From Chitinophagaceae bacterium (GTDB taxonomy: Bacteria; Bacteroidota; Bacteroidia; Chitinophagales; Chitinophagaceae), in assembly GCA_004028795.1 (NCBI GenBank), contig SAIW01000011.1, positions 62,001 to 126,000 on the forward strand: a stretch of 64,000 nucleotides of DNA, written 5' to 3'. Position numbers and translations under genes: made by a program. Position 1 is the first letter of the stretch, and each line of letters opens with the position of its first letter. Under the pieces are notes generated by a model. The model saw nothing but the letters and a program-made list of their open reading frames with translations, did no database searches and had not been told where the DNA came from. This document shows positions 1 to 7,745 of the stretch, piece after piece.

Positions 1-1142
1 AACACTTTTTCCCATGTTTCATGTTTCTTTTCAAGCTCCTGATAAATTTTTTCTTCAAAGAATATTTTTTCTAATGAAGTATAATGCCATTTATCCTCCA
101 ATTCACTCAACTTAATTTGTAACTCACGTTGCAGTAAGTTTTTGGTTAAATCAGTAGAAGTTTTTAATAATTCCGAAGCAGTTACAAATTTTGGTTTTTG
201 ACCTTCAATAATACATGCGTTCGGACTGATACTTACTTCACAATCTGTAAAAGCATACAATGCATCAATAGTAATATCACTCGAAATACCCGGTGCTAAA
301 TCAATTTGTATTTCTACATTTTTACCGGTGTACTCCGTTAATTTTTTAATTTTTATTTTACCTGCATCATTGGCTTTGGTAATACTTTCACACAACTGTG
401 CAACGGTTACACCGAAAGGCACATCACGAATAATTAAACTTTTTTTGTCTAACTCTTCAATTAAACAACGCACTTTAATTTTACCGCCACGTTTGCCATC
501 GTTATAATTACTTACATCAACTTGTCCGCCTGTTTGAAAATCGGGATATAACTCAAACTTTCTTCCTTTTAAGTATTTTATAGAAGCATCAATTAACTCG
601 CAAAAATTATGAGGTAAAATTTTAGTTGATAAACCCACGGCAATACCATCTGCACCATGTGCTAATAACAACGGAAACTTCATCGGTAAGGTAACCGGCT
701 CATTTTTTCTGCCATCGTAACTTAATTGCCATTCGGTTGTCTTGGCGTTAAAAGCCACTTCCAGAGCGAATTTGCTTAAACGTGCTTCAATATATCTTGG
801 TGCAGCAGCGTCATCACCTGTTCTTATGTCACCCCAGTTACCTTGCGTATCAATCAATAAATCTTTCTGCCCCATATTCACCAATGCATCACCAATACTG
901 GCATCTCCATGCGGATGATATTGCATTGCCTGACCGATAATATTGGCCACTTTATTAAACCTGCCATCATCCATTTCTTTCATAGCATGAAGAATACGAC
1001 GTTGTACAGGCTTTAAACCATCTTCAACGGCAGGTACTGCACGTTCTAATATGACATACGATGCATAATCCAAGAACCAGTTTTTGTACTGACCCTGTAC
1101 ACCGTTTTCATTACTATTTATTTGTTCAATTGAATCAGCCAT
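1..1142 (-). CDS. parC: DNA topoisomerase IV subunit A (partial, 3' end outside window)
   Basis: This is the N-terminal part, about 380 codons, of a type IIA topoisomerase A subunit; the reading frame is open to the window edge. Translation from the ATG at 1142 gives MADSIEQIN, then the breakage-reunion signatures ERAVPAVEDGLKPVQRRIL, YHPHGDASIGDALVNM and APRYIEARLSK. Tyr117 in the last motif is the expected DNA-linked catalytic tyrosine. The enzyme decatenates daughter chromosomes with ParE, which is encoded upstream on the same strand. I prefer parC over gyrA because parE is the neighbour, although the two A subunits look alike in this region. The 110 bp before the start is filled with repeats. 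Confidence is high for the family and good for ParC. Confidence 0.93.
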   Translation of the reverse strand, partial: MADSIEQINSNENGVQGQYKNWFLDYASYVILERAVPAVEDGLKPVQRRILHAMKEMDDGRFNKVANIIGQAMQYHPHGDASIGDALVNMGQKDLLIDTQGNWGDIRTGDDAAAPRYIEARLSKFALEVAFNAKTTEWQLSYDGRKNEPVTLPMKFPLLLAHGADGIAVGLSTKILPHNFCELIDASIKYLKGRKFELYPDFQTGGQVDVSNYNDGKRGGKIKVRCLIEELDKKSLIIRDVPFGVTVAQLCESITKANDAGKIKIKKLTEYTGKNVEIQIDLAPGISSDITIDALYAFTDCEVSISPNACIIEGQKPKFVTASELLKTSTDLTKNLLQRELQIKLSELEDKWHYTSLEKIFFEEKIYQELEKKHETWEKV

Positions 1143-1179
1143 TTTTGGTTACCAACTTTTAGTTATTAATGATACTCCC

Positions 1180-1218
1180 GTTGCGTCGCACACTTATACG
1201 TTCTGTTCACTATTCAAC
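1180..1218 (+). repeat. Dispersed repeat family A, copy 1
   Basis: The sequence carries GTTGCGTCGCACACTTATAC followed by a GTTCTGTTC block and TATTCAAC. The same core recurs at 4108, 10563 (reverse), 12172, 16742, 28409, 42317 (reverse), 56759 (reverse), 59411 and 63364 (reverse). All copies are intergenic. The core is not a palindrome. Confidence 0.85.
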
Positions 1219-1230
1219 TATTTATTTCAT

Positions 1231-1253
1231 GCAGCGTCGCAGAGAACGCAAAG
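1231..1253 (-). repeat. Dispersed repeat family B, copy 1
   Basis: GTCGCAGAGAACGCAAAG matches, in inverse orientation, the GTTCTCTGCGACTTTGCGGTT-type blocks near 7374 and 10521, and is related to the block at 32005. It sits between family A copy 1 and family D copy 1, so three repeat types are stacked in about 110 bp between parC and the DUF1835 gene. Confidence 0.65.
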
Positions 1254-2084
1254 TTATTCCCCTCCTTCGGAGGGGGTAGGGGGGGCTTTCTTTACCGCAA
1301 CTTCTTTCCATCCTTTGTTCCAATCGCCTTCTGCAACAAGGTTTCCGGCTTTTATTAATTCATTCATTCTCCAGACTAAAAACACATCACCAGTTTTTAT
1401 TTTCATTTTAGATTGTGTTTGATGCAAAACTTTATTCACTTTTTGAAAGTCTGTTGTTATATACATCAATAAATCTTTATCATAAAAATCTGCTTCTTTA
1501 CTAACAATCTTTTTACCTCCTTCTAAAATTCTGATTATTGCATTTTCGTTACACAGTTTTTTCCATTCATCAGGGTCAACTTCAAACTCACTTGGTGTAA
1601 TTGGTCTTGCTAATTTTTTTGCTTTTAAAAACTCTTTCGGTTGAATTTCATGCAAATGCTGCGGATAAAATATTTGCCCTTTCTCGTTTATAAATGGTAA
1701 ATTATTTAAATATAATACTTCAATTCTGCCCTGATAATCTTTTAACTGGCTCATCAGCCAATAGTAGCTGCATACATCGTGTTGATTTTGTGCCATCCAT
1801 ATCCAGACTTTTTCATTCGGTTGTTCATCTAACTTTTTTAAAAGATTATGCACCGCCATTTTATCATCAACAATATCTAATTGATCTAAGTATGGAGAAT
1901 TTTCCAATAATGCTTTGCACCAATCTCTTCTTTGTTGATAGCCTTCTGTTTCATAAATATTACGAATCGGCCCGACAGCATAATCATCTTTTATCTCAAT
2001 AATATCTCCCTGCATCTGTTCATCTAATTCAAATGCTTTCTGTAAAACTGCTACGTTTGCTTCTTCAAAAACTATGTGAATCAT
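1254..2084 (-). CDS. DUF1835 domain-containing protein
   Basis: This 276-residue cytoplasmic protein starts MIHIVFEEANVAVLQKAF and contains GDIIEIKDDYAVGPI, which I recognise as the DUF1835 pattern. The C-terminal half resembles the partner domain DUF3658. The biochemical role is unknown. It lies between parE and parC on the same strand, 94 bp from parE and 111 bp from parC. The last residues, PPTPSEGGE, and the stop region are encoded by a C/G-rich palindromic repeat (family D), so the native C-terminus has probably been replaced or extended by that element. No signal peptide or membrane segment is visible. Co-orientation with the topoisomerase genes does not by itself imply a role in DNA topology. 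Confidence 0.82.
   Translation of the reverse strand: MIHIVFEEANVAVLQKAFELDEQMQGDIIEIKDDYAVGPIRNIYETEGYQQRRDWCKALLENSPYLDQLDIVDDKMAVHNLLKKLDEQPNEKVWIWMAQNQHDVCSYYWLMSQLKDYQGRIEVLYLNNLPFINEKGQIFYPQHLHEIQPKEFLKAKKLARPITPSEFEVDPDEWKKLCNENAIIRILEGGKKIVSKEADFYDKDLLMYITTDFQKVNKVLHQTQSKMKIKTGDVFLVWRMNELIKAGNLVAEGDWNKGWKEVAVKKAPPTPSEGGE
1259..1287. repeat. C/G-rich palindromic repeat family D, single end inside a gene
   Basis: CCCCTCCTTCGGAGGGGGTAG and the following G run form a short hairpin. It belongs to the same family as the ends at 2086, 2156, 23205 and 23288. It encodes the C-terminal TPSEGGE of the DUF1835 protein. Confidence 0.7.
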
Positions 2085-2085
2085 A

Positions 2086-2178
2086 AGCCCCTAACCCCTA
2101 AAGGGGAATTTTATTTAAACTAAATAGTTTAAGGTTAATAAATATCTTAGCCTTACTCCCCTTCAGGGGATGGGGGCA
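2086..2178. repeat. Family D inverted-repeat element (MITE-like, 93 bp)
   Basis: The left end reads GCCCCTAACCCCTAAAGGGG. The reverse complement of the right end reads GCCCCCATCCCCTGAAGGGG. They are terminal inverted repeats around an AT-rich centre of about 45 bp. The element fills the parE-DUF1835 gap. A second copy with the same end-to-end design lies at 23205-23308. No transposase gene is present, so if it was mobile it depended on one elsewhere. Confidence 0.75.
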
Positions 2179-4062
2179 TTAGCTCTCCACCAAATCCAAC
2201 TCTACTCTTAAATTATCAATAATAAAATCCTGCCGTTGCGGTGTGTTTTTACCCATATAATATTCAAGCAATTGTTGAATATGGTCGCCTTGCTCTAAGA
2301 TTACAGGTTGTAAACGCATATCATTACCACCAATAAATCTTTCAAACTCATCCGGACTAATTTCTCCCAAACCTTTAAACCTTGTTATTTCGGGTTTGCC
2401 TGATAGTTTTTTTATAGCTGCCTGCTTTTCATTTTCATCATAACAATAAATGGTTTCCTGTTTATTTCTTACTCGGAATAAGGGTGTTTCTAAAATATAA
2501 ACATGCCCACGCTTCACTAAATCAGGAAAAAATTGTAAGAAGAAAGTCATTAACAACAAACGAATATGCATACCATCCACATCAGCATCTGTTGCAATAA
2601 CGATATTATTATAACGCAAGCTTTCTAAACCATCTTCAATATTTAAAGCGTGTTGCAACAAATTAAACTCTTCATTTTCGTACACCACTTTTTTGGTTAG
2701 TCCATAACTGTTTAAAGGTTTACCTCTTAAGCTGAAAACTGCCTGTGTATCTACATTTCTTGCTTTGGTAATACTACCGCTGGCACTATCGCCCTCCGTT
2801 ATAAAAATGGTGCTGTTGTTTTGTAAAGCAATAAACTCTTCTTTGTTTTTATTAGGTACATCATCATTCAAATGCACGCGACAATCACGCAATTTTTTAT
2901 TATGAAGGTTTGCTTTCTTAGCACGTTCATTCGCAAGTTTCCTGATACCGCTTAACTCTTTTCTTTCTTTCTCGCTCTGCTCAATTCTTTTCTTTAATGC
3001 TTCGGCTGTTTGCGGATTTCTGTGTAAGAAATTATCTAACTCTTTAGCCAAAAACTCTTCCACAAATTTCTTCATGCTCGGACCATTCTCATATACAAAT
3101 GAAGAACCTAATTTTGTTTTTGTCTGGCTTTCAAAAACAAGTTCCTGTACACGAACAGATACTGCTGCAACAATACTTGTACGGATGTCTGCCGCATCAT
3201 AATCTTTCTTAAAAAAATCGCGGATAACTTTTACATATGCTTCTCTGAAAGCCTGTTGATGCGTTCCACCCTGTGTGGTATATTGGCCATTTACAAAAGA
3301 AAAAATATCCTCACCATAATCGTTGTTATGAGAAACAGCAATTTCAATATCTTCTCCTTTTAAATGAATAATCGGGTAGCGAAGCTCATCTGCATTTGTT
3401 TTTCGAGTAAGCAAATCCAATAAACCGTTTTTACTTACATACCGTTTGTTGTTGAAGTTAATAACCAAACCTGCATTCAAATAACAATAATTCCAGAATT
3501 GATTATCTAAATACTCATGCAGGAATTTATAGTTATGAAAGATGCTTTCATCCGGCGTAAAAGTTACTTTTGTGCCGTTTTCTTCAGTGGTATTAGTTTC
3601 TTTATATTCTTTAGTAATGTTGCCTCTTTCAAACTCAGCAACTTTGGTTTTACCCTCTCTGAAACTTTCTACTTTAAAATAATTACTCAAAGCATTTACT
3701 GCTTTGGTACCCACACCATTTAAACCCACACTTTTCTGAAACGCTTTACTATCGTACTTGGCACCGGTATTTATTTTACTAACCACATCAACCACTTTAC
3801 CTAACGGAATGCCACGGCCATAATCTCTTATGGTTACAGATTTATTTTCAATAATTACATCAACATGTTTACCATAACCCATGGTATGTTCATCAATACA
3901 GTTATCAATCACTTCTTTTACCAATACATAAATACCATCATCCGGTGCAGAACCATCACCTAATTTACCAATGTACATACCGGGCCTTAAACGGATATGC
4001 TCCTTCCAATCGAGGCTTTTAATATCATCTTCCGTATATGCCACTTGTTTTATTTCAGCCAT
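2179..4062 (-). CDS. parE: DNA topoisomerase IV subunit B
   Basis: This 627-residue type IIA topoisomerase B subunit powers strand passage by ATP hydrolysis together with ParC. The N-terminal GHKL ATPase shows [10 protein letters not shown] (catalytic Glu and Mg-binding Asn), DYGRGIP, and [14 protein letters not shown]. The TOPRIM domain has [14 protein letters not shown] (Glu at about residue 423) and [12 protein letters not shown], followed by the C-terminal RFKGLGEI motif. Length and order fit the short ParE/GyrB form without an insert. The ATG at 4062 gives [19 protein letters not shown], a typical start. It is the first gene of the minus-strand parE-DUF1835-parC group, and a family A repeat lies in its upstream region. 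Confidence 0.95.
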   Translation of the reverse strand: MAEIKQVAYTEDDIKSLDWKEHIRLRPGMYIGKLGDGSAPDDGIYVLVKEVIDNCIDEHTMGYGKHVDVIIENKSVTIRDYGRGIPLGKVVDVVSKINTGAKYDSKAFQKSVGLNGVGTKAVNALSNYFKVESFREGKTKVAEFERGNITKEYKETNTTEENGTKVTFTPDESIFHNYKFLHEYLDNQFWNYCYLNAGLVINFNNKRYVSKNGLLDLLTRKTNADELRYPIIHLKGEDIEIAVSHNNDYGEDIFSFVNGQYTTQGGTHQQAFREAYVKVIRDFFKKDYDAADIRTSIVAAVSVRVQELVFESQTKTKLGSSFVYENGPSMKKFVEEFLAKELDNFLHRNPQTAEALKKRIEQSEKERKELSGIRKLANERAKKANLHNKKLRDCRVHLNDDVPNKNKEEFIALQNNSTIFITEGDSASGSITKARNVDTQAVFSLRGKPLNSYGLTKKVVYENEEFNLLQHALNIEDGLESLRYNNIVIATDADVDGMHIRLLLMTFFLQFFPDLVKRGHVYILETPLFRVRNKQETIYCYDENEKQAAIKKLSGKPEITRFKGLGEISPDEFERFIGGNDMRLQPVILEQGDHIQQLLEYYMGKNTPQRQDFIIDNLRVELDLVES

Positions 4063-4107
4063 AATCTTTTGTTTTTGTAACCAACGCCAATACTTATTTC
4101 AGCATCT

Positions 4108-4146
4108 GTTGCGTCGCACACTTGTACGTTCTGTTCGCTATTCAGC
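4108..4146 (+). repeat. Dispersed repeat family A, copy 2
   Basis: GTTGCGTCGCACACTTGTAC is followed by GTTCTGTTC and CTATTCAGC, nearly identical over 39 bp to the copy at 1180. It lies upstream of parE. A short hairpin, CCCGCAAGGCGGG, follows at about 4173-4187. Confidence 0.85.
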
Positions 4147-4251
4147 AAAAATGCACAACTCACAAATCTAACTAACCCGCAAGGCGGGCAAAATACAGGT
4201 TATGAACAAACACACTGCATTTGTGGATAAAACTTTTACGTTTGCAGTTAC

Positions 4252-4746
4252 ATGCTTACAGATTTATTTACCATTCAGCAACTGGCAAAAGAAAAAGAAA
4301 TTGAAAATGATTTGTTTACAGTTTTTCTGCAAAGCCAACACGCTGAAACTATTGATAACCTTGTATTTGAGCTGAATGAAAAAATTACCCCACAAATTAA
4401 TTGTACAACCTGCGGTAACTGTTGTAAAAGTTTATTAATTAATGTAACGGAAGAAGAAGCCGATATATTATCAAAATATCTTAACCAAACAAGAGAAGTA
4501 TTTGATAGCAATTATTTAGAGAAAAGCACTCATTTAATGGTAATTAATAAAGTTCCATGCCATTTTTTGAGTGATAATCAATGTACAGTTTATGAACATC
4601 GTTTTGCAGGATGCCGAGAGTTTCCTGCATTGCATTTGCCAAAGTTTGTTAAAAGATTGTTTACTGTATTTATGCATTATGAGCGTTGCCCGATAATTTT
4701 TAATGTTGTAGAAGCATTAAAACAAAAAACTAAGTTCATTCCCTAA
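4252..4746 (+). CDS. YkgJ-type cysteine-cluster protein
   Basis: The 164-residue protein contains CTTCGNCCKSLL, then PCHFLSDNQCTVYEHRFAGC and CREFPA. This is the CxxCxxCC plus downstream cysteine pattern of the YkgJ/UPF0153 family, thought to bind a metal or Fe-S cluster. No function has been assigned to the family that I can name with confidence. There is no signal peptide. It is transcribed divergently from parE and begins at ATG 4252. The DUF1343 gene follows after 78 bp on the same strand. Confidence 0.85.
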   Translation: MLTDLFTIQQLAKEKEIENDLFTVFLQSQHAETIDNLVFELNEKITPQINCTTCGNCCKSLLINVTEEEADILSKYLNQTREVFDSNYLEKSTHLMVINKVPCHFLSDNQCTVYEHRFAGCREFPALHLPKFVKRLFTVFMHYERCPIIFNVVEALKQKTKFIP

Positions 4747-4824
4747 ACCGCTGTAAAGGTTTTAAAAAGTTGACAGGATTTACAAGCCTGTAGTTGGTTA
4801 TAGAAATAGTAAAACTATAATGAT

Positions 4825-5970
4825 ATGATTTCGTTTGGAGTTGATGTTTTATTAAGTAAAAATGTTGAATGGAAGAAGCAACGCATCGCTTTAGTAACTA
4901 ATCATGCGGCAACTACCAATCAATTACAACCATCTCGTAAAGCATTGCTTGATACGGGTTTCAACATTATAAAACTATTTTCCCCTGAACATGGTTTAGA
5001 TGTTAAAGGTGTTGATGGTGCTACTATAAAAGATGGTATTGATGAATTAACGCAACTACCCGTTATTAGTTTATACAATGAAAAATTGCAGCCCGATGAA
5101 AATGATTTGAATGATGTTAATATTGTATTGTTCGATATTCCTGATATTGGCTGCCGTTGCTACACCTATTTGTGGACAATGACTTATGTTTTGGAAGCTT
5201 GTGTTACATATAAAAAGAGGTTTATCATTCTCGACAGACCCAATCCTGTTTCCGGTAGTTTTAGATTAGCCGAAGGTCCTATGCTTGATGAAGAAAACTG
5301 TACTTCTTTCATAGGCAGATGGAATATTCCTTTGCGTCATTCATGTACCATCGGAGAGCTGGCATTATACTTTAATACAACAAAAAATATTCACGCAGCT
5401 GTTGAAGTTATTAAATGCAGGAATTGGGGGAGAACCATGTTTCAACCAGATTGGCAAATACCTTTTGTATCTACTTCGCCCGCCATACAGAAATTTAATG
5501 CCATGATGCTCTATCCGGGTTTGGTTTTATTAGAAGCAACCAACATAAGTGAAGGAAGAGGAACCGATTTTCCTTTTCAGATGGCTGGGGCTCCGTGGAC
5601 AGATGCTAACTTACTAATCAAGACCAATAACTTTATGGCAACAGCCGTTTATTTTGTTCCAACAGAAAGTAAATATGCCAAAGAAGTTTGCTTTGGGTTA
5701 AAATTTGAGTCGGTTCACTTAGTAAGGTCTGTAATGAATGGTTTAATCTTTATTAAAAATGTATACGACTTATTTCCCGAACATTTTAAATGGAATACTT
5801 ACCCTACCAATGTAAACCCAACAGGAGCCAATCATTTAGATAAGTTGTTAGGCATTTATAAAAGCGAAGCATTGTTTGAAACAGGACCAAAAACTTTTGC
5901 AAGAGAAATGAATGAATTAACAACTGTAAAAAAATGGAGAAAAGAAGTAGAGCCATATTTATTGTATTAA
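4825..5970 (+). CDS. DUF1343 / NamZ-like exo-N-acetylmuramidase family protein
   Basis: The 381-residue protein has the DUF1343 landmarks: ALVTNHAAT near the N-terminus, LFSPEHGLDVKGVDGATI, VLFDIPDIGCRCYTYLWTM, DRPNP, and EATNISEGRGTDFPF. Characterised members (NamZ of Bacillus subtilis and Tannerella forsythia) remove N-acetylmuramic acid from the non-reducing end of peptidoglycan fragments, so a role in cell-wall turnover or recycling is inferred. Unlike the secreted members it has no signal peptide: an in-frame TAA at 4810 lies just upstream of the ATG at 4825, so no N-terminal extension is possible. It may act in the cytoplasm. The BNR-repeat gene starts 9 bp after its stop, suggesting co-transcription. 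Confidence 0.86.
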   Translation: MISFGVDVLLSKNVEWKKQRIALVTNHAATTNQLQPSRKALLDTGFNIIKLFSPEHGLDVKGVDGATIKDGIDELTQLPVISLYNEKLQPDENDLNDVNIVLFDIPDIGCRCYTYLWTMTYVLEACVTYKKRFIILDRPNPVSGSFRLAEGPMLDEENCTSFIGRWNIPLRHSCTIGELALYFNTTKNIHAAVEVIKCRNWGRTMFQPDWQIPFVSTSPAIQKFNAMMLYPGLVLLEATNISEGRGTDFPFQMAGAPWTDANLLIKTNNFMATAVYFVPTESKYAKEVCFGLKFESVHLVRSVMNGLIFIKNVYDLFPEHFKWNTYPTNVNPTGANHLDKLLGIYKSEALFETGPKTFAREMNELTTVKKWRKEVEPYLLY

Positions 5971-5979
5971 TTTAAACTA

Positions 5980-7050
5980 ATGAAAAAAATACTCGTTGCA
6001 TTCAGCATTATGCTTTCAGTTGTAAGCATTCAATCACAAACAATACAGGTATTAACAGAAGGTACTAAAACATCCATTCGCGGATTAAATGTAGTTAATG
6101 ATAATATCTTTTGGGCAAGCGGAAGCAGTGGCAAGGTTGCTAAAAGTACCGATGGCGGTAAAACCATTCAATGGCAACAGGTAAAGGGTTATGAGAAAAG
6201 AGACTTCAGAGATATTGAAGCATTTGACAGTAACACAGCTATTATTATGGGTGTTGATTGGCCTGCCATTATTTTAAAAACAAATGACGGTGGCAAAAAC
6301 TGGTATAAAGTTTTTGAAGATAGCACCAAAGGAATGTTTTTAGATGCGATGGTATTTGATAAGGTAAATCCATATCTTAATATTAATGATACTGCAAATA
6401 TTGAAGTTTTTGGAATTGTAATTGGGGATCCGATAAATGGTAAACCTTTTTTTGCAGTAACAACCAATGCAGGAAGTACATGGAAAAAGCCAATTGAAGA
6501 TAAAAAAGTGAAATTTCTTTCATTAAATGAAGGCGAAGCCTTTTTTGCATCAAGCGGTACCAATATTAAGATTACTGACTACAATGATTTTTCTCCGCCA
6601 TTTGCTGTTACCGGAGGAAAACAATCTCGGTTAATAGATTTTCTATATCATAAAGATTATGGAAAACTTCCCATTATTCAAGGAAAAGAAAGCACCGGTG
6701 CTAATTCAATTGACGTTAATAATAAAACAAAAAAGGGAGTTGTAGTTGGTGGCGATTTTGCCAATGATAAAGACACTACATTAAATTGTGTATTAATCAA
6801 TTTCAATTCAATTAAACCGCAATTCACTCATCCTCAAACACCACCACACGGTTATCGCTCCTGTGTTATTTATTTAACTGATAAAAAATTAATTACCTGC
6901 GGTACAAGCGGTATTGATATCAGTAACGATGGTGGTAAAAACTGGCAATTAATTTCCAACGAAAGTTTTCATGTTGTTCAAAAAGCTAAAAATGGCAGTG
7001 CTGTTTTCCTGGCAGGTGGTAAAGGAAGAATTGCCAAAGTAATTTTTTAG
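5980..7050 (+). CDS. Secreted BNR/Asp-box repeat (Ycf48-like) protein
   Basis: A 356-residue exported protein. The N-terminus MKKILVAFSIMLSVVSIQSQ is a signal peptide. Several Asp-box motifs are visible (STDGGKTIQWQQ, TNDGGKNWYKVF, SNDGGKNWQLIS), as in sialidase-type and Ycf48-type beta-propellers. The fold is therefore probably a periplasmic or surface beta-propeller; the ligand is unknown. It lies 9 bp after the NamZ-like gene. Glycosidase catalytic residues cannot be assigned, so I would not call it a sialidase. Confidence 0.75.
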   Translation: MKKILVAFSIMLSVVSIQSQTIQVLTEGTKTSIRGLNVVNDNIFWASGSSGKVAKSTDGGKTIQWQQVKGYEKRDFRDIEAFDSNTAIIMGVDWPAIILKTNDGGKNWYKVFEDSTKGMFLDAMVFDKVNPYLNINDTANIEVFGIVIGDPINGKPFFAVTTNAGSTWKKPIEDKKVKFLSLNEGEAFFASSGTNIKITDYNDFSPPFAVTGGKQSRLIDFLYHKDYGKLPIIQGKESTGANSIDVNNKTKKGVVVGGDFANDKDTTLNCVLINFNSIKPQFTHPQTPPHGYRSCVIYLTDKKLITCGTSGIDISNDGGKNWQLISNESFHVVQKAKNGSAVFLAGGKGRIAKVIF

Positions 7051-7124
7051 TTTTTTTTATCCCTGTTTAAACCATCCACATTTATAAAAGTCTTAAATCC
7101 GAATTTATCTAAAATTTTGTTGTA

Positions 7125-7316
7125 TTTGCAAAGGGTAGTATCAGACAGACTATACGACAAAAGCTGATGAATTTGCTTCTGCAGCAACTGCGGACAGCAG
7201 CTAAATATTCAACTAAAACACACAACTAAAACACGCAACTGATTATAAATTTAGTTTTTTTATGCAGCAGGGTTAAATAAAGGCTTTCCAATTTCTTGGA
7301 GAGCCTATTTTATTTC
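7125..7316 (+). ncRNA. Candidate structured non-coding RNA ending in an intrinsic terminator
   Basis: This 349-bp intergenic stretch (7051-7399) has no ORF, but visible structure. A hairpin pairs GTAGT (7135-7139) with ACTAT (7149-7153). A second pairs TCTGCAG (7178-7184) with CTGCGGA (7188-7194), and GCTG (7163) can pair with CAGC (7195) around it. Then comes an A/C-rich stretch with two near-repeats of AACTAAAACACRC, and finally a strong terminator at 7281. The preceding gene ends at 7050 and the next gene is convergent, so the terminator would serve either the BNR gene with a long 3' UTR or an independent RNA. I do not recognise an Rfam family. Confidence 0.4.
7279..7316 (+). terminator. 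Rho-independent terminator
   Basis: AGGCTTTCC pairs with GGAGAGCCT (one G-U pair) around the loop AATTTCTT and is followed by ATTTTATTT. It ends the transcript running rightward from the BNR gene or from the candidate RNA. Confidence 0.75.
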
Positions 7317-7373
7317 GCCGGGAAGAAAGGTAGTCGGTAAAATTATTTGCAACTAAACTTAGAATAGCTTGAT

Positions 7374-7398
7374 GTTCTCTGCGACTTATCGGTTAAAA
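7374..7398 (+). repeat. Dispersed repeat family B, copy 2
   Basis: GTTCTCTGCGACTTATCGGT matches the blocks at 10521 and 1231. It abuts the stop codon of the DMT-type gene. Confidence 0.6.
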
Positions 7399-7399
7399 A

Positions 7400-7729
7400 T
7401 TATTTTTTAAATGCAAAATATACAGCTCCTAAAATTAAGGTAAAGCTTACGGCGTAATTCCAGCGAACAGGTTCTTTTAGATATACTACTGCAAAAATGC
7501 AGAAGATAACCAATGTAATAACTTCCTGTACAATTTTAAGTTGAAAGCCAGACCAGCCGGTAGTGTAACCTATTCTGTTAGCAGGAACAGTAAGGCAATA
7601 TTCAAAAAAAGCAATACACCAGCTTATAATAATTGCTTTCCATAAAGGCAACCCTTTTTCTTTCAAATGCCAATACCAGGCAACCGTCATAAAAACATTA
7701 GAGCACACTAAAAGACCAATTGTTTTCAT
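7400..7729 (-). CDS. DMT-superfamily small membrane protein (DUF486)
   Basis: A 109-residue integral membrane protein with about four hydrophobic helices, starting MKTIGLLVCSNVFMTVAWYW. It contains SWCIAFFEYCLTVPANRIGY and ends with AVYFAFKK. This is the DUF486 family, related to small drug/metabolite transporters; the substrate is unknown. I chose the ATG at 7729: an upstream ATG at 7840 would add 37 residues that overlap the 3' end of the ABC transporter gene and do not resemble the family. It lies 16 bp after that gene on the same strand. Confidence 0.83.
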   Translation of the reverse strand: MKTIGLLVCSNVFMTVAWYWHLKEKGLPLWKAIIISWCIAFFEYCLTVPANRIGYTTGWSGFQLKIVQEVITLVIFCIFAVVYLKEPVRWNYAVSFTLILGAVYFAFKK

Positions 7730-7745
7730 CTTATTTATCTGATTT

